A DNA stretch of 64,000 nucleotides from Adiantum capillus-veneris (GCA_014529385.2 CM043943.1:157479247-157543246); one strand, 5' to 3'. Shown: positions 50,305 through 62,553, counted from the stretch's first letter. Notes: generated by a model from the letters alone, not told the origin. Made by a program: numbers and translations.

Positions 50305-53225
50305 ATGGCTGACAATAGTAAAGAGAGTGAAGTTAATGCTGATAACTTTGATTTTGCTAATGAGCAAGCTACTAATGATGCCCTGATGCTTGCTAACTAT
50401 CTTGTTTCTAGGCTTCAACAAGCCATGGGCAATCCATCTCTCCAAAGTGAAGTGCAACGGCAGCTCCGTGCTCATGGGATTCTCCAAGCTCACCACCATG
50501 ACGAGAGAACACCTAGGAAGCCTCCTTGTGAGACTTCCAAAGAGGTCTCTCTCCGATTCGGGAAGAAGAAGAGAATCCTTACGAAGGGCTCAAGAATTTA
50601 CTTCTTGATGATGCATCTCCTTCCCAAAGGAGAACTCAAGAGCCTCCACCAAAGGAACGAGAAAGAAGTGAGTCTCCCGCCACCTCGGTGGAGATGGCTC
50701 CACAAAGACGACGGGCTAAACGCTCTCCATCACCTCCAAAACGGAGAAGACCATCGCACCCTTCTCCACACCATAATTCAAAGAGGGATGATAAAAAGCA
50801 AGAGAAGAAAAAGGAGAGAAAGAGGACACCCTCTTCTCCATCTTCTTCATCCTCTTCCTCTTATGAAAGTGATGGTGAAGACGATGAAGATCAAGACAAG
50901 AAAATGGCGAGAAAGAGGTCACCCTCTTCTCCACCTTCCTCAAACTCTTCACCTTATGAAGAAAGTGATGGTGCAACCTTTGAACCATCGAAAAGAAGAG
51001 GCCATAGGAAATCCTATGCCACATGGAAGAGGTCGTGTCCAAGCTTAAGAAGTTCAAAGAGGGAGGGAAGAGCATCTCTTTCCTTACCTATGATGGCACC
51101 CTTGGTGCTACGGACAAAGTCTTGGCCTTTATCCAACAATTTGATGCGGCGTTCGGAGATGAGGGCTTCACGGAGTCCTCTAAGCTACCCCATGTAGCTA
51201 TGCACTTTCAAAAGTCCGCCAGGCAATGGTGGTCTAGCCTACGAGCGACCGGTGAAGCTCCGCGAACATGGAAAGCTTTAAGAGCTTCCATTATGATGCA
51301 GTTTTTGACTAACGATTCCAAAGACAAAGTACTCACCGAATGGCGAAGCTTAAAGCTCTCTCCCTATGAATCCATCCACAAATATGTAGACAAGTTTTGG
51401 GACCTCAACTCAAAGCCACTGTCTTCAAAAAGTTGGATTTTGGAGAGCAAAAGCAACAATTTTGTGCTTAACCGAAGAAATGGCGGAGTGTGTCAACTCC
51501 CAAAGGCCACGTACCATATCGGCGGTACTACACCATACTATGGTGGCCTCTCGAATCAATTTCCAAACGGGGGTTAAAAGAAATAATAAGCCCACGGAAA
51601 ACAAGGGTTCCAACGAGCCTAAGGGGAAGGACAATGTCCAAAAGTCTCCTAAGGGCAACTCCAAAAAAGCTAAAGAGAAGGGAGTTTACAAAGGTAAAAA
51701 CGAACTCTCTCCTGAAGAGCTTGAGCTTTATCGCAAGGATAACCGGTGTTTCAAGTGCGGCGAACAAGGGCATGCACACCGGCCTTGTCCCCAAAAGAAA
51801 AACCGCCAAGATCCTCCTAGAGCTACCTTGGTTGAAATCCAAGAGGAGGAGACCCACCAAACTCACCACAAAGGATCTCCTCTATGCCATGCTCGGGGAA
51901 AGGTAAGAGAACATGATGCTTTTATTCACTTTGACCCTGGTTCTACTCACAGTTTTATATCTATAGAGTTGGCCACCAAGCTAGGCATACAAGCCTATGA
52001 GATGGGAGATGTTCTACCCGCAGACAGTGCTTTCAAGGGGCAAGAAGCTTCAGTCACTCCCTTAATCGGGAAATTGAGGCTTCATGTCCAAAGCTATGTG
52101 GACAAAGAGGACTTCTTTATCTCTCCTCTCAAGCATGAGGATGTAATCCTAGGGGCACCATGGTTTGGTCGCCTGGCTGCCAATGTTAAATTCCCTAAAA
52201 GGAGAATCTCCTTTAAGTTCAGGGAAAAAGATATGTATATAGATGCTAAGGAAATGAGTAACACTATCCCCATTGTACATACACCAGCTTTCAACAAGTC
52301 AATAAAGAGCTCTATTTCCGTGTACATGATTTTTGTTAAAGATTCTCAGAATGAACCTAATGCTTTAGCAAAAGAAAATAAAAGCAACCAAAAGGAATTA
52401 GAGTTATCCAATTTTCTCAAGGGGTTTCAAGATGTTTTTATTGATGACATCCCTTGTGACCTACCTCCTAAACGAGGTAATGATGACCATGCAATTGAAC
52501 TTCTTTCAGGAAGTTCACTACCTAACAAACCTCCTTATAGAGTTTCTCAAGCTCAACAAGAGGAGATTATGCGGCAAGTGCATGAGTTAGTTGAGAAGGT
52601 CATGGTTAGGCCTAGCTCATCTCCATTTTGCTCACATGTGCTATTAGTGCAAAAGAAAGACGACACATATCGTATGTGTGTCGACTATAGAGCACTAAAT
52701 AGGATCACTACAAGAATAGGTTTCCCGTTCCACAGGTAGAAGACCTATTTGATAAGCTACAAGGATCGACCTACTTCAGTAGGATTGACCTAAAAAGTGT
52801 CTATCATCAAATAAGGATAGTTGATCAAGACATTGTAAAGACCGCATTTGGCACCACATTTGGTCTTTACGAGTACATTGTCATGCCTTTTGGCTTGACC
52901 AATGCACCAGCCACATTCAACCACTTGATAGAGAATCTGTTCAAGCCTCATTGAACCTTCACTGGAGTGTTCTTTGATGATATTATCATCTACTCTAATT
53001 CATTAGACGAACACAAGCAACACCTCCAGGTAATATTTCAAGTTTTAAGAGAGAATAAACTTTATGTAAATCGAAAGAAAAGTGAATTTTTCTTGCAAGA
53101 GATTCAGTATTTAGGTCACATTATCTCTCAAGATGGCATCCAAATGGATCCATCAAAGTTAGAGGTAATAAAAGAATGGCCTTAACCAAAGAATCTTCAT
53201 GAACTAAGAGCTTTATAGGTATTAC
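50305..53225 (+). pseudogene. G1 Gag-PR-RT (chromovirus), left half of a split and frameshifted pol
   Basis: Starts at the ATG 50305 (MADNSKESEVNADNF). After a shift there is a basic, serine-rich region (50690-51000, with SSSSSSS and KRRR tracts). The Gag domain follows at 51023-51430 (FLTYDGTLGATDKVLAFI, FQKSARQWWSSLRATGE). From about 51440 the frame to 52739 holds a CCHC knuckle (CFKCGEQGHAHRPC, near 51765), a protease motif FDPGSTHSFIS near 51940 (D-P-G where D-S-G is usual), and RT up to RMCVDYRALNRIT. After a shift near 52725 come FSRIDLKSVYHQIR, MPFGLTNAPATF, a stop, and the active box FFDDIIIYS near 52975. It ends at LHELRAL, where C4 is inserted at 53226. At least four frame changes and one stop are visible. 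Confidence 0.9.
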
Positions 53226-53417
53226 TGTTGGGGTATAAAGCCCAATGTGGTCGCCCAGGTAAGTGGGCAGGCCGCCAAGTATGTACACGTATTCTTTTGT
53301 AAAAACCTAATAAGAACTCAATATGCTCTACACATTACAGTAGAGCGAGTTCACCATATCGTCGTGCTCTTCTTCTCACACTTTCTCTCGCATCGCACTT
53401 CCGCTCGTACTCCTTCA
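53226..53417 (+). repeat. C4 5' LTR (192 bp)
   Basis: TGTTGGGGTATAAAGCCC to CTCGTACTCCTTCA. The GTATAAAG near the start may be a TATA-like element, but it sits unusually close to the LTR edge. Confidence 0.95.
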
Positions 53418-53419
53418 AC

Positions 53420-53432
53420 TGGTATCAGAGCT
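53420..53432 (+). promoter_or_regulatory. C4 primer-binding site (initiator-Met tRNA type)
   Basis: TGGTATCAGAGCT, two bases after the LTR. Confidence 0.95.
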
Positions 53433-54492
53433 CATATCGAGGCTCGGGGTAGCACTGCAGGAGGCTAGAGTCACCAGCTCAGATTGGAGTGAAATTCGAC
53501 AGGCGAAGACACGGCCCCAAGGATGTTGTCAGAATTTCATTCTGAGGTCATCTCGGCCACCGTTCGGCTTCAACAAAGTTCTGCGCAGGCCATTTTCGAC
53601 TACGTGGTCTCAGCGGGTGCAGATCCGACTCTGCAAATTTGGGGTTTTCGGCCTACGACTGTAGGTGCTGAGGATATCGACACTCCTAGAGTGTTGATTT
53701 GTGGCTGTCTACACATCGAAGGACGGCTCACAGTTCTAGGAGGCGTGTCACATACGACACTGGCGCATCTACACACAGACTGTAGACGACATCCACTAGT
53801 TCATCAGGTAGCTTGTGTTTGCTGCTTGATATTCCAGATTTCATCCTGACATTGCAGGTACTTCCACATGGGATGTATTGTCAGAGATGATGTATGTCTG
53901 TTGAGGGTTTGCTGGCTGTGAGTCACGCAGCAAACAATCGCCGTAGCGGTTACAGCATATAGTGGGAAATTTGTGGATGTATGACTTTGTGGGAAGTCTA
54001 TGTATTGTCAGATTTACTGCAACCTTTTTTGAGGGTCGAGTGAGGTTTTATTGAGTTGGGGGATTCTCGAATGTTGAGATCCTTTCGGTGATACAGGTCT
54101 TGGAGCGATCCCTTGAGCACCCTTAGATAGGCAGCTAGGATGTATTGACTGTGAGTTAGACAGTTGGGATTGCATCTTTGCTTTACTGCCGTTGAGGCAT
54201 TGTCACAGTCTATGCTTAGAGGACAGTGACAGAACAGTCAGAGATAGTACAGGTGCAGGACAGGTTTACCCATAGCTTACAGTGTCAGAGAGACAATTTT
54301 TTTTTGAGCTGTTTTTTGGTCTGTTTTTTGAGTACACCAGAGCCATTTTACAAAGGAGACTCTGCCAAAATTTATGCAGAATCTGAAGCTTTCTTGGTTC
54401 ATTTGACAGGTTGATATTGGTTCAGAGGTCAGTTTACAGGGGAAACTCTGCCGAATTTTTCCCAGGAAAGTAAACTACTGTGAAGCATAGCT
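53433..54492 (+). other. C4 untranslated leader
   Basis: About 1.06 kb with no recognised domain; the frame at 53523-53849 has no copia similarity I can see. A T run (54298-54305) and two AAACTCTGCC-like blocks (54356-54368, 54440-54452) are present. It ends at the gag ATG in AGCTATGGCTGG. Confidence 0.6.
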
Positions 54493-57400
54493 ATGGCTGG
54501 ATCACAGGACACTGCTCTTTACAATATCAAGAAGCTGGATGGAACCAATTTCCCATTGTGGAAGCAACAGATTTGGCACGTGTTGGTACAAAAGAAGCAG
54601 ATAAAACCTATAAAGCTCAAGGGGATAAAACCAGAAGATATGGACGAAGATGAATGGAGCGAAATGGATGAATTGGCACTTTCTACCATTATGCTGACTT
54701 TGGCAGAAAGCGTTTACTTCAATGTAGCAGACGAGGTGTCAGCTTATCAAGCATGGTTAAAGCTGAGTGATCTTTATGAGAAGCAGAGTGCAGCTTCACA
54801 GGTATACTGGCTTAAAAAGCTTGTTGACTTGAAGATGAAAGAAGGGACCCCTATGTCCAATCATACGAATGAATTCAACACCATCTACAGTCAGTTGTCA
54901 GCTCAAGGTGTCAAGTTTGATGAACCTGTTAGAGCTATGTTCCTGTTGATCACATTGCCAGAAAGTTGGGACACTTTTCGCACAGCTTTGAGTAATTCTG
55001 CACCTCCAGATGGTTTGAACATAGCAGGTGTAGAAGGAAGTCTGCTTACTGAAGAAACCAATAGAAAGACAATGGACAAAGGCAAAGGAACAGCCTTAGT
55101 TTTCAGGGGAAGGACCAAAGAAAAGTACAAAGGTGGAAAGAGGAATCAGTCTCGTAGCAAGTCCCGCAGTGCTAAAGGCAAGAGTGACATAGAATGCTAC
55201 CATTGTGGTAAGAAGGGTCACATGAAAAGAGACTGCAAAGAATGGAAAGCAGAAAAAGGCAAAGAGAAAGCTGAAGACCATGGTGAGAAGAACAAGTCCT
55301 CAGTGAAGATTCAAGAAATAAATGTGACAAACACTGTTGCAGAGGATGACAGTCTAGTGTCAGGAGACATCTACTTCTTGAAGAATACAATGGACTCAGC
55401 TCTTCTTAGAGAATCTGATGGAAATGCAATGAGTGACTGGATTATAGACTCAGGGGCATCACTTCATGTGTCTCCAAACAAGGAGTGGTTTACCTCTTAT
55501 GTGACCACTAAAGATCATGTTCGGCTAGGCAATGGGCAGACATGTGAGATCTTAGGTGTTGGAGATGTTCAATTGAAGTTTCAGAATGGCTCTTCTTTCA
55601 CGCTGAAGAATGTGAGACATGTTCCCGCAATTACAAAGAGCTTGATCAGCACAGGTTTACTTGATGATGCTGGCTACGTCACCACTTTTGGACAGAACAT
55701 GTGGAAGATATCCAAGGGTTCTATGACAGTAGCACATGGAGTAAAGTCTGGAGGACTTTACATGATTTATGTATCAAATGTCTCTAAAAATGTAATCAAT
55801 GTAACCGAGCGGCCGAACGTTTCTTTGTGGCATAGCCGGTTAGGACATATGTCCAAGAAGGGAATGGAAATCTTGTCTCGTTCTGGTTATTTGCCTGGCT
55901 TTTCATTTAATGATTTTGAATTCTGTGAACATTGTCTGTATGGTATGCAAACACAGCAGCCACATAAGCATAGAAGCAGTAGAAGAGATACACAATTGGC
56001 ACTTGTTCATAGTGATTTGTGTGGACCTATGCCTAACCTATCTCTACGGGGATCTTCTTACTTTATGACATTTATAGATGATTACTCGAGGAAAGTATGG
56101 GTTTACTTTCTCAAGCACAAGGATGAAGCGTTTAGTGTTTTCAAAACATTTGTGACACTTGTGGAGAATCAGAGTGGCAAGAAGCTTAAATGCTTACGCA
56201 CTGACAATGGTGGAGAGTATGTTTCAAAGGCCTTTCAGGACTTTTGTGAGTCAAAAGGTATAAAACGTGAACTTACTGCTCCTTACACTCCTCCTCAAAA
56301 TGGTGTTGCTGAGAGGATGAATAGGACCATACAAGAGAAGGTCAGAAGTATGTTGTCTAATGCACAGCTGCCAAATGGGTTTTGGGCTGAAGCTGTATCA
56401 ACAGCTGTTCATCTTGTAAATAGATCTCCCAGCAAGGTTTTGCAGAAGGATTCAGTGCCAGAGATGGTATGGTCAGGCAAAATGCCCTCATACAAGCATC
56501 TCAGAGTCTTTGGCTGTGAGGCATATACTCACGTTCCAAAGGAATTTAGGAACAAACTTGCGCCAAAGAGTAGAAAGTGCATCTTTCTAGGCTATGGTAA
56601 TTCTGGTGAGATGGGGTACAGACTTTGGGATCCCGAATCCAGAAAGGTTGTCCGCAGCAATGATGTTCACTTTAATGAATCCAAATATCATTCTAAACCA
56701 GAGAGGGTTGAGGAGATTAGAAGAGTTGTCTTCCAAGAAGATGGACCTGCACGTGGAAGACAATATGTCAGGGCTCAAGAGGAGCAAGGACAGGATAGAG
56801 TGGAACCACAGGTTGTGGCTGAGCCTGAGCCACCTATTGTGCGTAGATCTGGACGTGTCACGCGACCTCCTGATAGGTTTGTTCCATCTATGAACTATGT
56901 CATGTTGACTGATTGCAATGAGCCTTCATGCTACAAGGAAGCAGTGCAAATGAAGGACTCCGGGAATTGGGAATTGGCCATGTAGTCAGAGATGACAGCT
57001 CTGCATAAAAACCAGACATGGAAGCTAGTTAAATTACCACGGGGCAAAAAGGCTCTACCTTGTAAATGGGTTTACAGGTATAAGATCACCGCTCATGATA
57101 GTCAGCCAAAGTACAAAGCAAGGCTTGTTGCCAAGGGCTTTAAGCAAGAACAAGGCATTGACTTTGATGAAGTCTTCTCTACAGTGGTCAAGATGACTAC
57201 ATTGAGATGCTTTCTTGCATTGGTTGCCATATTAGATTTGGTGTTGCACCAAATGGATGTCAAGACAGCGTTCTTGCATGGTGATTTAGATGTGGAAATT
57301 TACATGCAGCAGCCAGAAGGGTTTGTTGAGAAAGGCAAGGAAGATTGGGTATGCCAGTTGTTAAAGAGTCTTTATGGCTTAAAACAATCACCGAGGGCAT

Positions 57401-58473
57401 GGTACCATAAATTCCACAAGTTTATGCTTTCTCAAGGCTACAAACGTAGTGAGTTCGATCACTGTCTATATACAAAGAAGGCTAAGGATGGTAGTTGGCT
57501 GATCCTTATTTTGTATGTGGATGACATGTTGATTGTTGGCAAGCACTTGGAAGAAATTTCAGCTTTGAAGTCAAAGATGGCAAAATCGTTTGACATGAAA
57601 GACATGGGTGAGGCAAGTCATATACTTGGTATGCGCATTGAGAGAGACAGATCAAAGAAGTTGATTTGGTTATCTCAAACAGAGTATATTGACAAGGTTT
57701 TGCAACGTTTTAATATGGAGAAGGGAAAGGCACTGAGTGTTCCATTGCCACCATATGTGAAACTTAGCAAACAAGATTGTCCTGTGTCTGAGGAAGAACA
57801 GGCTGAAATGGATAAGATTCCATATGCGTCTGCAGTGGGTAGTTTGATGTATGCAATGATTGCTACTCGCCCAGACATTGCATTTGCAGTGGGAGTAGTA
57901 AGTCGATACATGTCAAACCCAGGCAAGAAACATTGGGAAGTAGTGAAAGGAATATTGAGATACCTGAAAGCTACAAAGAGTATGCGTATATGCTATGGGA
58001 GTCAGGAGCTAAGTGTAAAGGGTTTTACAGACTCAGATTATGCAGGTGACTTAGACAACCGAAGGTCTACGTCAGGGTATGTCTTTACATTGGCTGGTGG
58101 AGCAGTATCATGGCGTTCTAGATTACAAGATTGTGTTACTCAGTCTACTACAGAGGCTGAATATGTTGCAGCATCAGAGGCATGCAAAGAATCAATTTGG
58201 CTTAATCGACTAGTAACAGATTTGGGAATCAAAGAAGAGATGCCTGTGTTATATTGTGATAGTTAAAGTGCTATACAATTGGCTCGCAATCCAGTTTATC
58301 ACTCAAAGACAAAGCATGTGGATGTGAAGTATCATTTCATCAGGGAAATGCTCGAGGATAAGCAACTTCAGCTTGTCAAAGTTCACACCACAGAAAATCC
58401 TGTTGATCTACTTACAAAAGGACTTCCCTCAGAGAGCTTTGCGCATTTTCGCAAGCAGTTAGGTGTAGGGTAG
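54493..58473 (+). pseudogene. C4 copia Gag-Pol polyprotein, single frame with two stop codons
   Basis: Makes capsid, protease, integrase and RT/RNase H for copying and inserting the element. The frame spans 1326 codons from ATG 54493 to the stop at 58471. Gag (UBN2-like) covers residues ~1-200; CCHC knuckle CYHCGKKGHMKRDC ~235; protease WIIDSGASLHVSP ~316; pre-integrase LWHSRLGHM ~446. The integrase triad is D in HSDLCGP (~507), D in RTDNGGEY (~571) and E in NGVAERMN (~605). RT has ALPCKWVY and YVDDMLIVG (~1007); RNase H has DSDYAGDLDNRRSTSGY (~1180) and TEAEYVAASEA (~1220). Codon 831 is TAG and codon 1258 is TAA; both sites are Gln in relatives, so each is one C-to-T change. All catalytic residues remain. 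Without readthrough only Gag-PR-INT (830 aa) would be made. Confidence 0.95.
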
Positions 58474-58550
58474 TACATCAGTTCTCTACATCTCTTGTAT
58501 ATTAGCTTCTCTCACACTTAAAGTACCACATTGGACTTTAAGTGGGAGGT

Positions 58551-58744
58551 TGTTGGGGTATAAAGCCCAATGTGGTCGCCCAGGTAAGTGGGCGGGCCGC
58601 CAGGTATGTACACATATTCTTTTGTAAAAACCTAATAAGAACTCACTATGCTCTACACATTACAGTAGAGCGAGTTCACCATATCGTCGTGCTCTTCTTC
58701 TCACACTCTCTCTCTCGCGTCGCACTTCCGCTCATACTCCTTCA
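58551..58744 (+). repeat. C4 3' LTR (194 bp)
   Basis: TGTTGGGGTATAAAGCCC to CTCATACTCCTTCA, preceded directly by the polypurine tract at 58540-58550. It is followed by G1 coding sequence for YYRRFIEKFSQIAGP. Confidence 0.95.
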
Positions 58745-60686
58745 CATACTATAGACGCTTCATAGAAAAGTTCTCACAAATTGCGGGACCATTACATGAC
58801 CTAACAAAGAAAAGCGTTAGGTATACATGGTCTGCTAAGGAGAACAATGCTTTCGAAAAGCTTATCTCTCAACCTGTGCTTACACTACCGGATCTCTCAA
58901 AACCATTTGAGGTCCAATGTGATGCTTGTTGTGATTGCCTTGAAGTTGTTTTGCTTCAAGAAGGGCACGCCATAGGCTATGAAAGTCGAAGGCTCGACCC
59001 TGTTGAGCAAGCTCTAGGCATATATGAAAAGGAACTCCTTGCAGTTCTACATGCCTTAGACTCATGGAAGCACTATTTATTGGGGACCCTTTCATTCTGC
59101 GAACGGATCACCAAAGTCTTAAGTACTTCATGACGCAGACCAAGCTCTCCGAAAAACAAATGAGGTGGGAAAATTTCCTTTCGCAATTTCATTTTCAAAT
59201 TGCTCACATTGCTGGCAAGCATAATCAAGTAGCAGATGCACTCTCAAGACGGCCGAGAGTCAATGCAGTTTCCGTAGCAACTCACAATGATCGATCTTCA
59301 ATGATAGATGAGTATGCTATTGATCCCGATTTTAGAGATGTGATTTCAGCCCTTGCATTAGGAAAGAAAGAACAACCATTTACTTTACAAGATGGTTATC
59401 TTCTCTATGGCAATAGACTATGCGTTACTAACTCACTACGTGAGAAAGTAATGTATGAATCTCATGCTCCTCCTTACAAGGGGCATAGAGGGATTCAGTC
59501 TACCCTAAAGGGAATTGAAACATGTTTCTATTGGCCTACCATGAAGCAACCTGGATTGCTTCAACCCTTGCCAATTTCTAATTCACCATGGGAGAGCATA
59601 TCCATGGATTTTATCTTTGGATTGCCTAAGTCTATCGATGGGAATACGGGAATATGGACGATAGTAGAGAGGTTCAGTAAACAAGCTCATTTTATACCTG
59701 TCAAAAAGACTTTCAAATCCCATCAAATGGCAACCCTCTTCATTTCACAAATTTTCAAGTACCATGGCTTGCCAATGTCCATAGTGTCGGATAGAGATCC
59801 TAGCATGACCAGTAATTTCTGGAAGGGTCTCTTTGAGAATTTAGGGACAAGGCTAAACTTCTCTTCGGCCTATCATCCACAAACGGATGGCCAAAGTGAA
59901 ATAGCTAACCTAACAATTCTAGATCTACTAAAAGCCTATGTAACGGAAGTAGATCAAAGATCCCAATGGGAGAAGTACTTACCCTTAGTGGAGTACGCTT
60001 ACAATAACACTGTACATACTTCCACAGGAAAAGCACCTTTCGAGGTAATTGAGGGAAGATCAAAAAGTCCCTTGCTACTTAAGGTACATGGGAAGATCTT
60101 CGCTGCAGATGAGTATAGCCGAGACCTACAAGAATCTTTTCAAAAGATTAAGGATGCTATCTCTATCTCACAACAAAGGAAAAAGGTTGTTGCTGACAAG
60201 CACAGAAGAGCCCAAGACTTTAAAGAAAATGATTGGGTCTTATTAAAATTTCCCAAGGCTCGATTAAGGCACACGACGAACAAGAATCCAACGGGACACC
60301 AAAAGTACTATGCTAAACTAGCAAAAAGGTACTATGCTCCCTTCCAGATTCTTAGGCCAATCAATGAGATGGCCTATCAACTCAAGTTGCCCAATCATTG
60401 GCTCATACACAATGCTTTCCATGTGAGCCTATTAAAGCCTTACAAAGGAGAGCCACCTCAAGAACCAACTACTGAAGACCCACCGGAGATCGAGGACCAA
60501 GAAGAGGTGCTGCAGCCGGAGTCCATTCTCCGACATGAAGACAAGGTACTAAGAGGGGGTAAGACTATCCGACAATACCTTATTAAGTTTAAGAATTATC
60601 CTTTTGAAGATGCTAGATGGATGCAAGGCATACAATTAAAGGATAACCTAAACCTTGTCAATGCTTACAATGCTTCCCAAGAGTAA
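58745..60686 (+). pseudogene. G1 RNase H, integrase and chromodomain-like tail, right half of the split pol
   Basis: Resumes in the RT-RNase H tether (YRRFIEKFSQIAGPLHDL), then RNase H (LSKPFEVQCDAC, AIGYESRRLDPVEQ), with a frameshift near 59085. From 59090 to 60686 one frame is open. It holds RNase H end (RTDHQSLKYFMTQTKLSEKQ), integrase zinc region HAPPYKGHRG...FYWPTMK, core with SMDFIFGLPKS, SDRDPSMTSNFW and HPQTDGQSEIAN (D-D-E kept), VEYAYNN, and the tail with HNAFHVSLLKPYKGEPP and the chromodomain-like RQYLIKFKNYPFEDARW. At 59546/59547 the text jumps from WPTMK to QPGLLQPLP: about 20 codons with the C-x-x-C of the zinc finger are missing, although G0 keeps the KTKYDRGK part. Confidence 0.9.
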
Positions 60687-61040
60687 GAAAATGTACAAAA
60701 TGTTAAAAATGAAAAAAAAAATTGTCTTATAAGACTCTCTTTTTCTTTATTGTGCACAAAAATGAAGTAGTATGCATGCTTAGATCAAGTTTGCGGAGAG
60801 GACGTCTTCCAAACACCAAGTAGATCTTGTCACTCTACTAAGGAAGATTGATAGGACTAATGTGCAGACATGCTTGCGGCAGCCTCAGGCTCTCAAGCGC
60901 CAAATGGACTAGTCATCTATTGTGGAATGATGTCGTAGGGTAACATAGGGATCCTCTACCCACTAAGAAAAGGACAATGAATATGCTTTATCTTCTCTAC
61001 CCCATAGTCGAGGACGACTATGATTTCAAGAGAGAGGTAA
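60687..61040 (+). other. G1 3' untranslated region
   Basis: Noncoding, matches 3092-3448 of G0. The last bases, CAAGAGAGAGGTAA, form a modest purine-rich tract before the LTR. Confidence 0.65.
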
Positions 61041-61489
61041 TGTCATAATAATCAATATCTAATTCTTCTAAATGATTTTCTCATGTTAAACTGATCATTT
61101 AATATGGGGAAGTGCCAGGGGCGAAAATGCTAGAATATTGGTTAAGCTAGCAGACCTGCCACAATAGGAATCCAAAGGGGGGGCCATCTGCAAAAGAGCC
61201 ATGTGCAATAATGGGCTTAAAAGACCCTAAGGTTCAGCCCATTAAGACTTCCAAAATGCTAAGGTTCCAAAATTCAAAGGTTGAGTCCAAAGGTCAAGCA
61301 TGGTGGGAATTGGATGCTTTGTGTGTGTCCCAAAAGTCTTTATCAATCCCTACATAGGAGGGGACGAGCCTTGGGAGTAGGGGATGAGAGAGAAACTCAC
61401 ACACACACACAAGCTCCCTTTACACAAAGGGAATGAGGGACACATGTCAGCTCCCTAGCCCAGATGCCCACAAGGGGATGAGAGAGAAA

Positions 61490-61530
<41 letters not shown>

Positions 61531-62547
61531 GCTCCCTTTACACAAAGGGAATGAGGGACACATGTTAGCTCCCTAGCCCAGATGCCCACAAGCTGCTTGA
61601 TTCCTATTGGCCAGGAGGCAAAGGGGTCCAATGAGAGTTTAGTTGCATTTATTAATTACATAAAGCTTTCACAAAAAGGGGAAAGGGGGACACATATCAG
61701 AAGGCTATCACTTATACTGCTTAATTATCATTGGCTAGCCCTAGGGAGGTCCAATGAGACTGTAGCATGAGCAAATAGCAAGAGGGGTCGACCAAGAGAG
61801 AGAGGGGGCTGATTTTTGCAAGGCATTATCACACACACACTCACAAAATCTCATGTGTGAAGAAAAGAAGACTCTCTCTCCTTCTCAAGCTTTAATGGAA
61901 AGCTTACCACCTACTCCAAGCTTGTGAGAAGGGAGGCCTACACCAACAACTCTTGGCTTTGTGATGCAAATCCAACCAAGAGCCAAGCTTCAATGCATGC
62001 TCATCTCCTCTACCATGCTAATTACTAAGCTAAGCTATGCTAATATGAGTGATTATGTGAGGAGATGTACATCTTTCTCGTAAGAATACTCCTTCTTCCT
62101 CTCAATCTACTCTCATACCCCGCTAGCTCTCACCATCTTCGAAGGTGTGTGAGGTCTTGGGTCTGAGACCGGAGAGAATTGATATTGTGTTTGATAAGTG
62201 TTTTGCTTAGTGCATGAGGCTTTCATCTTCATTGCACTAGCTAGTCTTGAAGGAACACAAAGAATTGTATTGTACAATGTCTCTCTTGATGGGAGAAACC
62301 ATAATACAAAGCCCTTTGGAGGGGGGACCGGCTCCATGTAAATCCGGTCCTCAACTGTTGTCAATAGCTTAATTTGTCTCTCTTTTGAAAGTATTGTTCA
62401 TGATATCTAACTAGGTGTTATGCTTTTTGTTGCTCTCTCCACCCAAGCACTCTTGTAGTTCTCATTAGGAATCTATTCTAATGAAATGCCCACTATGTTC
62501 ATGCTAATTTCCGCTACACACAAGTTTTTAGGCCATTAAATGTTACA
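61041..62547 (+). repeat. G1 3' LTR (about 1.5 kb)
   Basis: TGTCATAATAATCAATATC to TTAAATGTTACA. Uninterrupted, unlike the 5' copy. It differs from that copy by a tandem duplication around the AC tract (61380-61473 and 61474-61592) and by loss of a segment of roughly 200 bp corresponding to 48763-48942 of the 5' LTR, leaving two CCAAT pairs instead of four. Confidence 0.9.
61380..61592 (+). repeat. tandem duplication with AC microsatellites in the G1 3' LTR
   Basis: Two units open with GGGGATGAGAGAGAAACTC and end CCAGATGCCCACAAG. The AC tract is short in the first (about 61398-61410) and long in the second (about 61491-61529). The 5' LTR has one unit only, so the duplication arose after insertion or by recombination. 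Confidence 0.9.
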
Positions 62548-62553
62548 TTGGGG

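Larger units (their letters stand above)
53226..58744 (+). mobile_element. C4: nearly intact Ty1/copia element nested in G1
   Basis: Two short LTRs (192 and 194 bp), initiator-Met primer site, ~1.07-kb leader, one long gag-pol frame, and a polypurine tract AGTGGGAGGT against the 3' LTR. The LTRs differ at about seven bases plus one 2-base gap. The flanking 5-mers are ATTAC and CATAC, so an exact target duplication is not preserved. It splits the G1 pol between RT and RNase H. Confidence 0.95.
43374..62548 (+). mobile_element. G1: Ty3 chromovirus with two nested insertions
   Basis: 5' LTR 43374-49890 (split by L2), initiator-Met primer site, gag, PR-RT, RNase H, INT and chromodomain-like tail, 3' LTR 61041-62547. 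TGGGG flanks both sides (43369-43373 and 62549-62553). Joining the flanks restores an S-repeat unit (GTCCATGGGG then TTTTGTTTCAAGG), like the intact one near 62690. Without L2 and C4 the element is about 8.7 kb. Coding sequence has several frameshifts and stops. Confidence 0.9.

Noticed and set aside
54493-56985. An 830-residue intact host protein
   Set aside because: All its domains are copia Gag, protease and integrase, and the frame continues past the stop as RT and RNase H.
54493-58473. RNA editing rescuing the two stops of C4
   Set aside because: U-to-C editing in some land plants is known for organelle transcripts, not nuclear retrotransposons; C-to-T mutation suffices.
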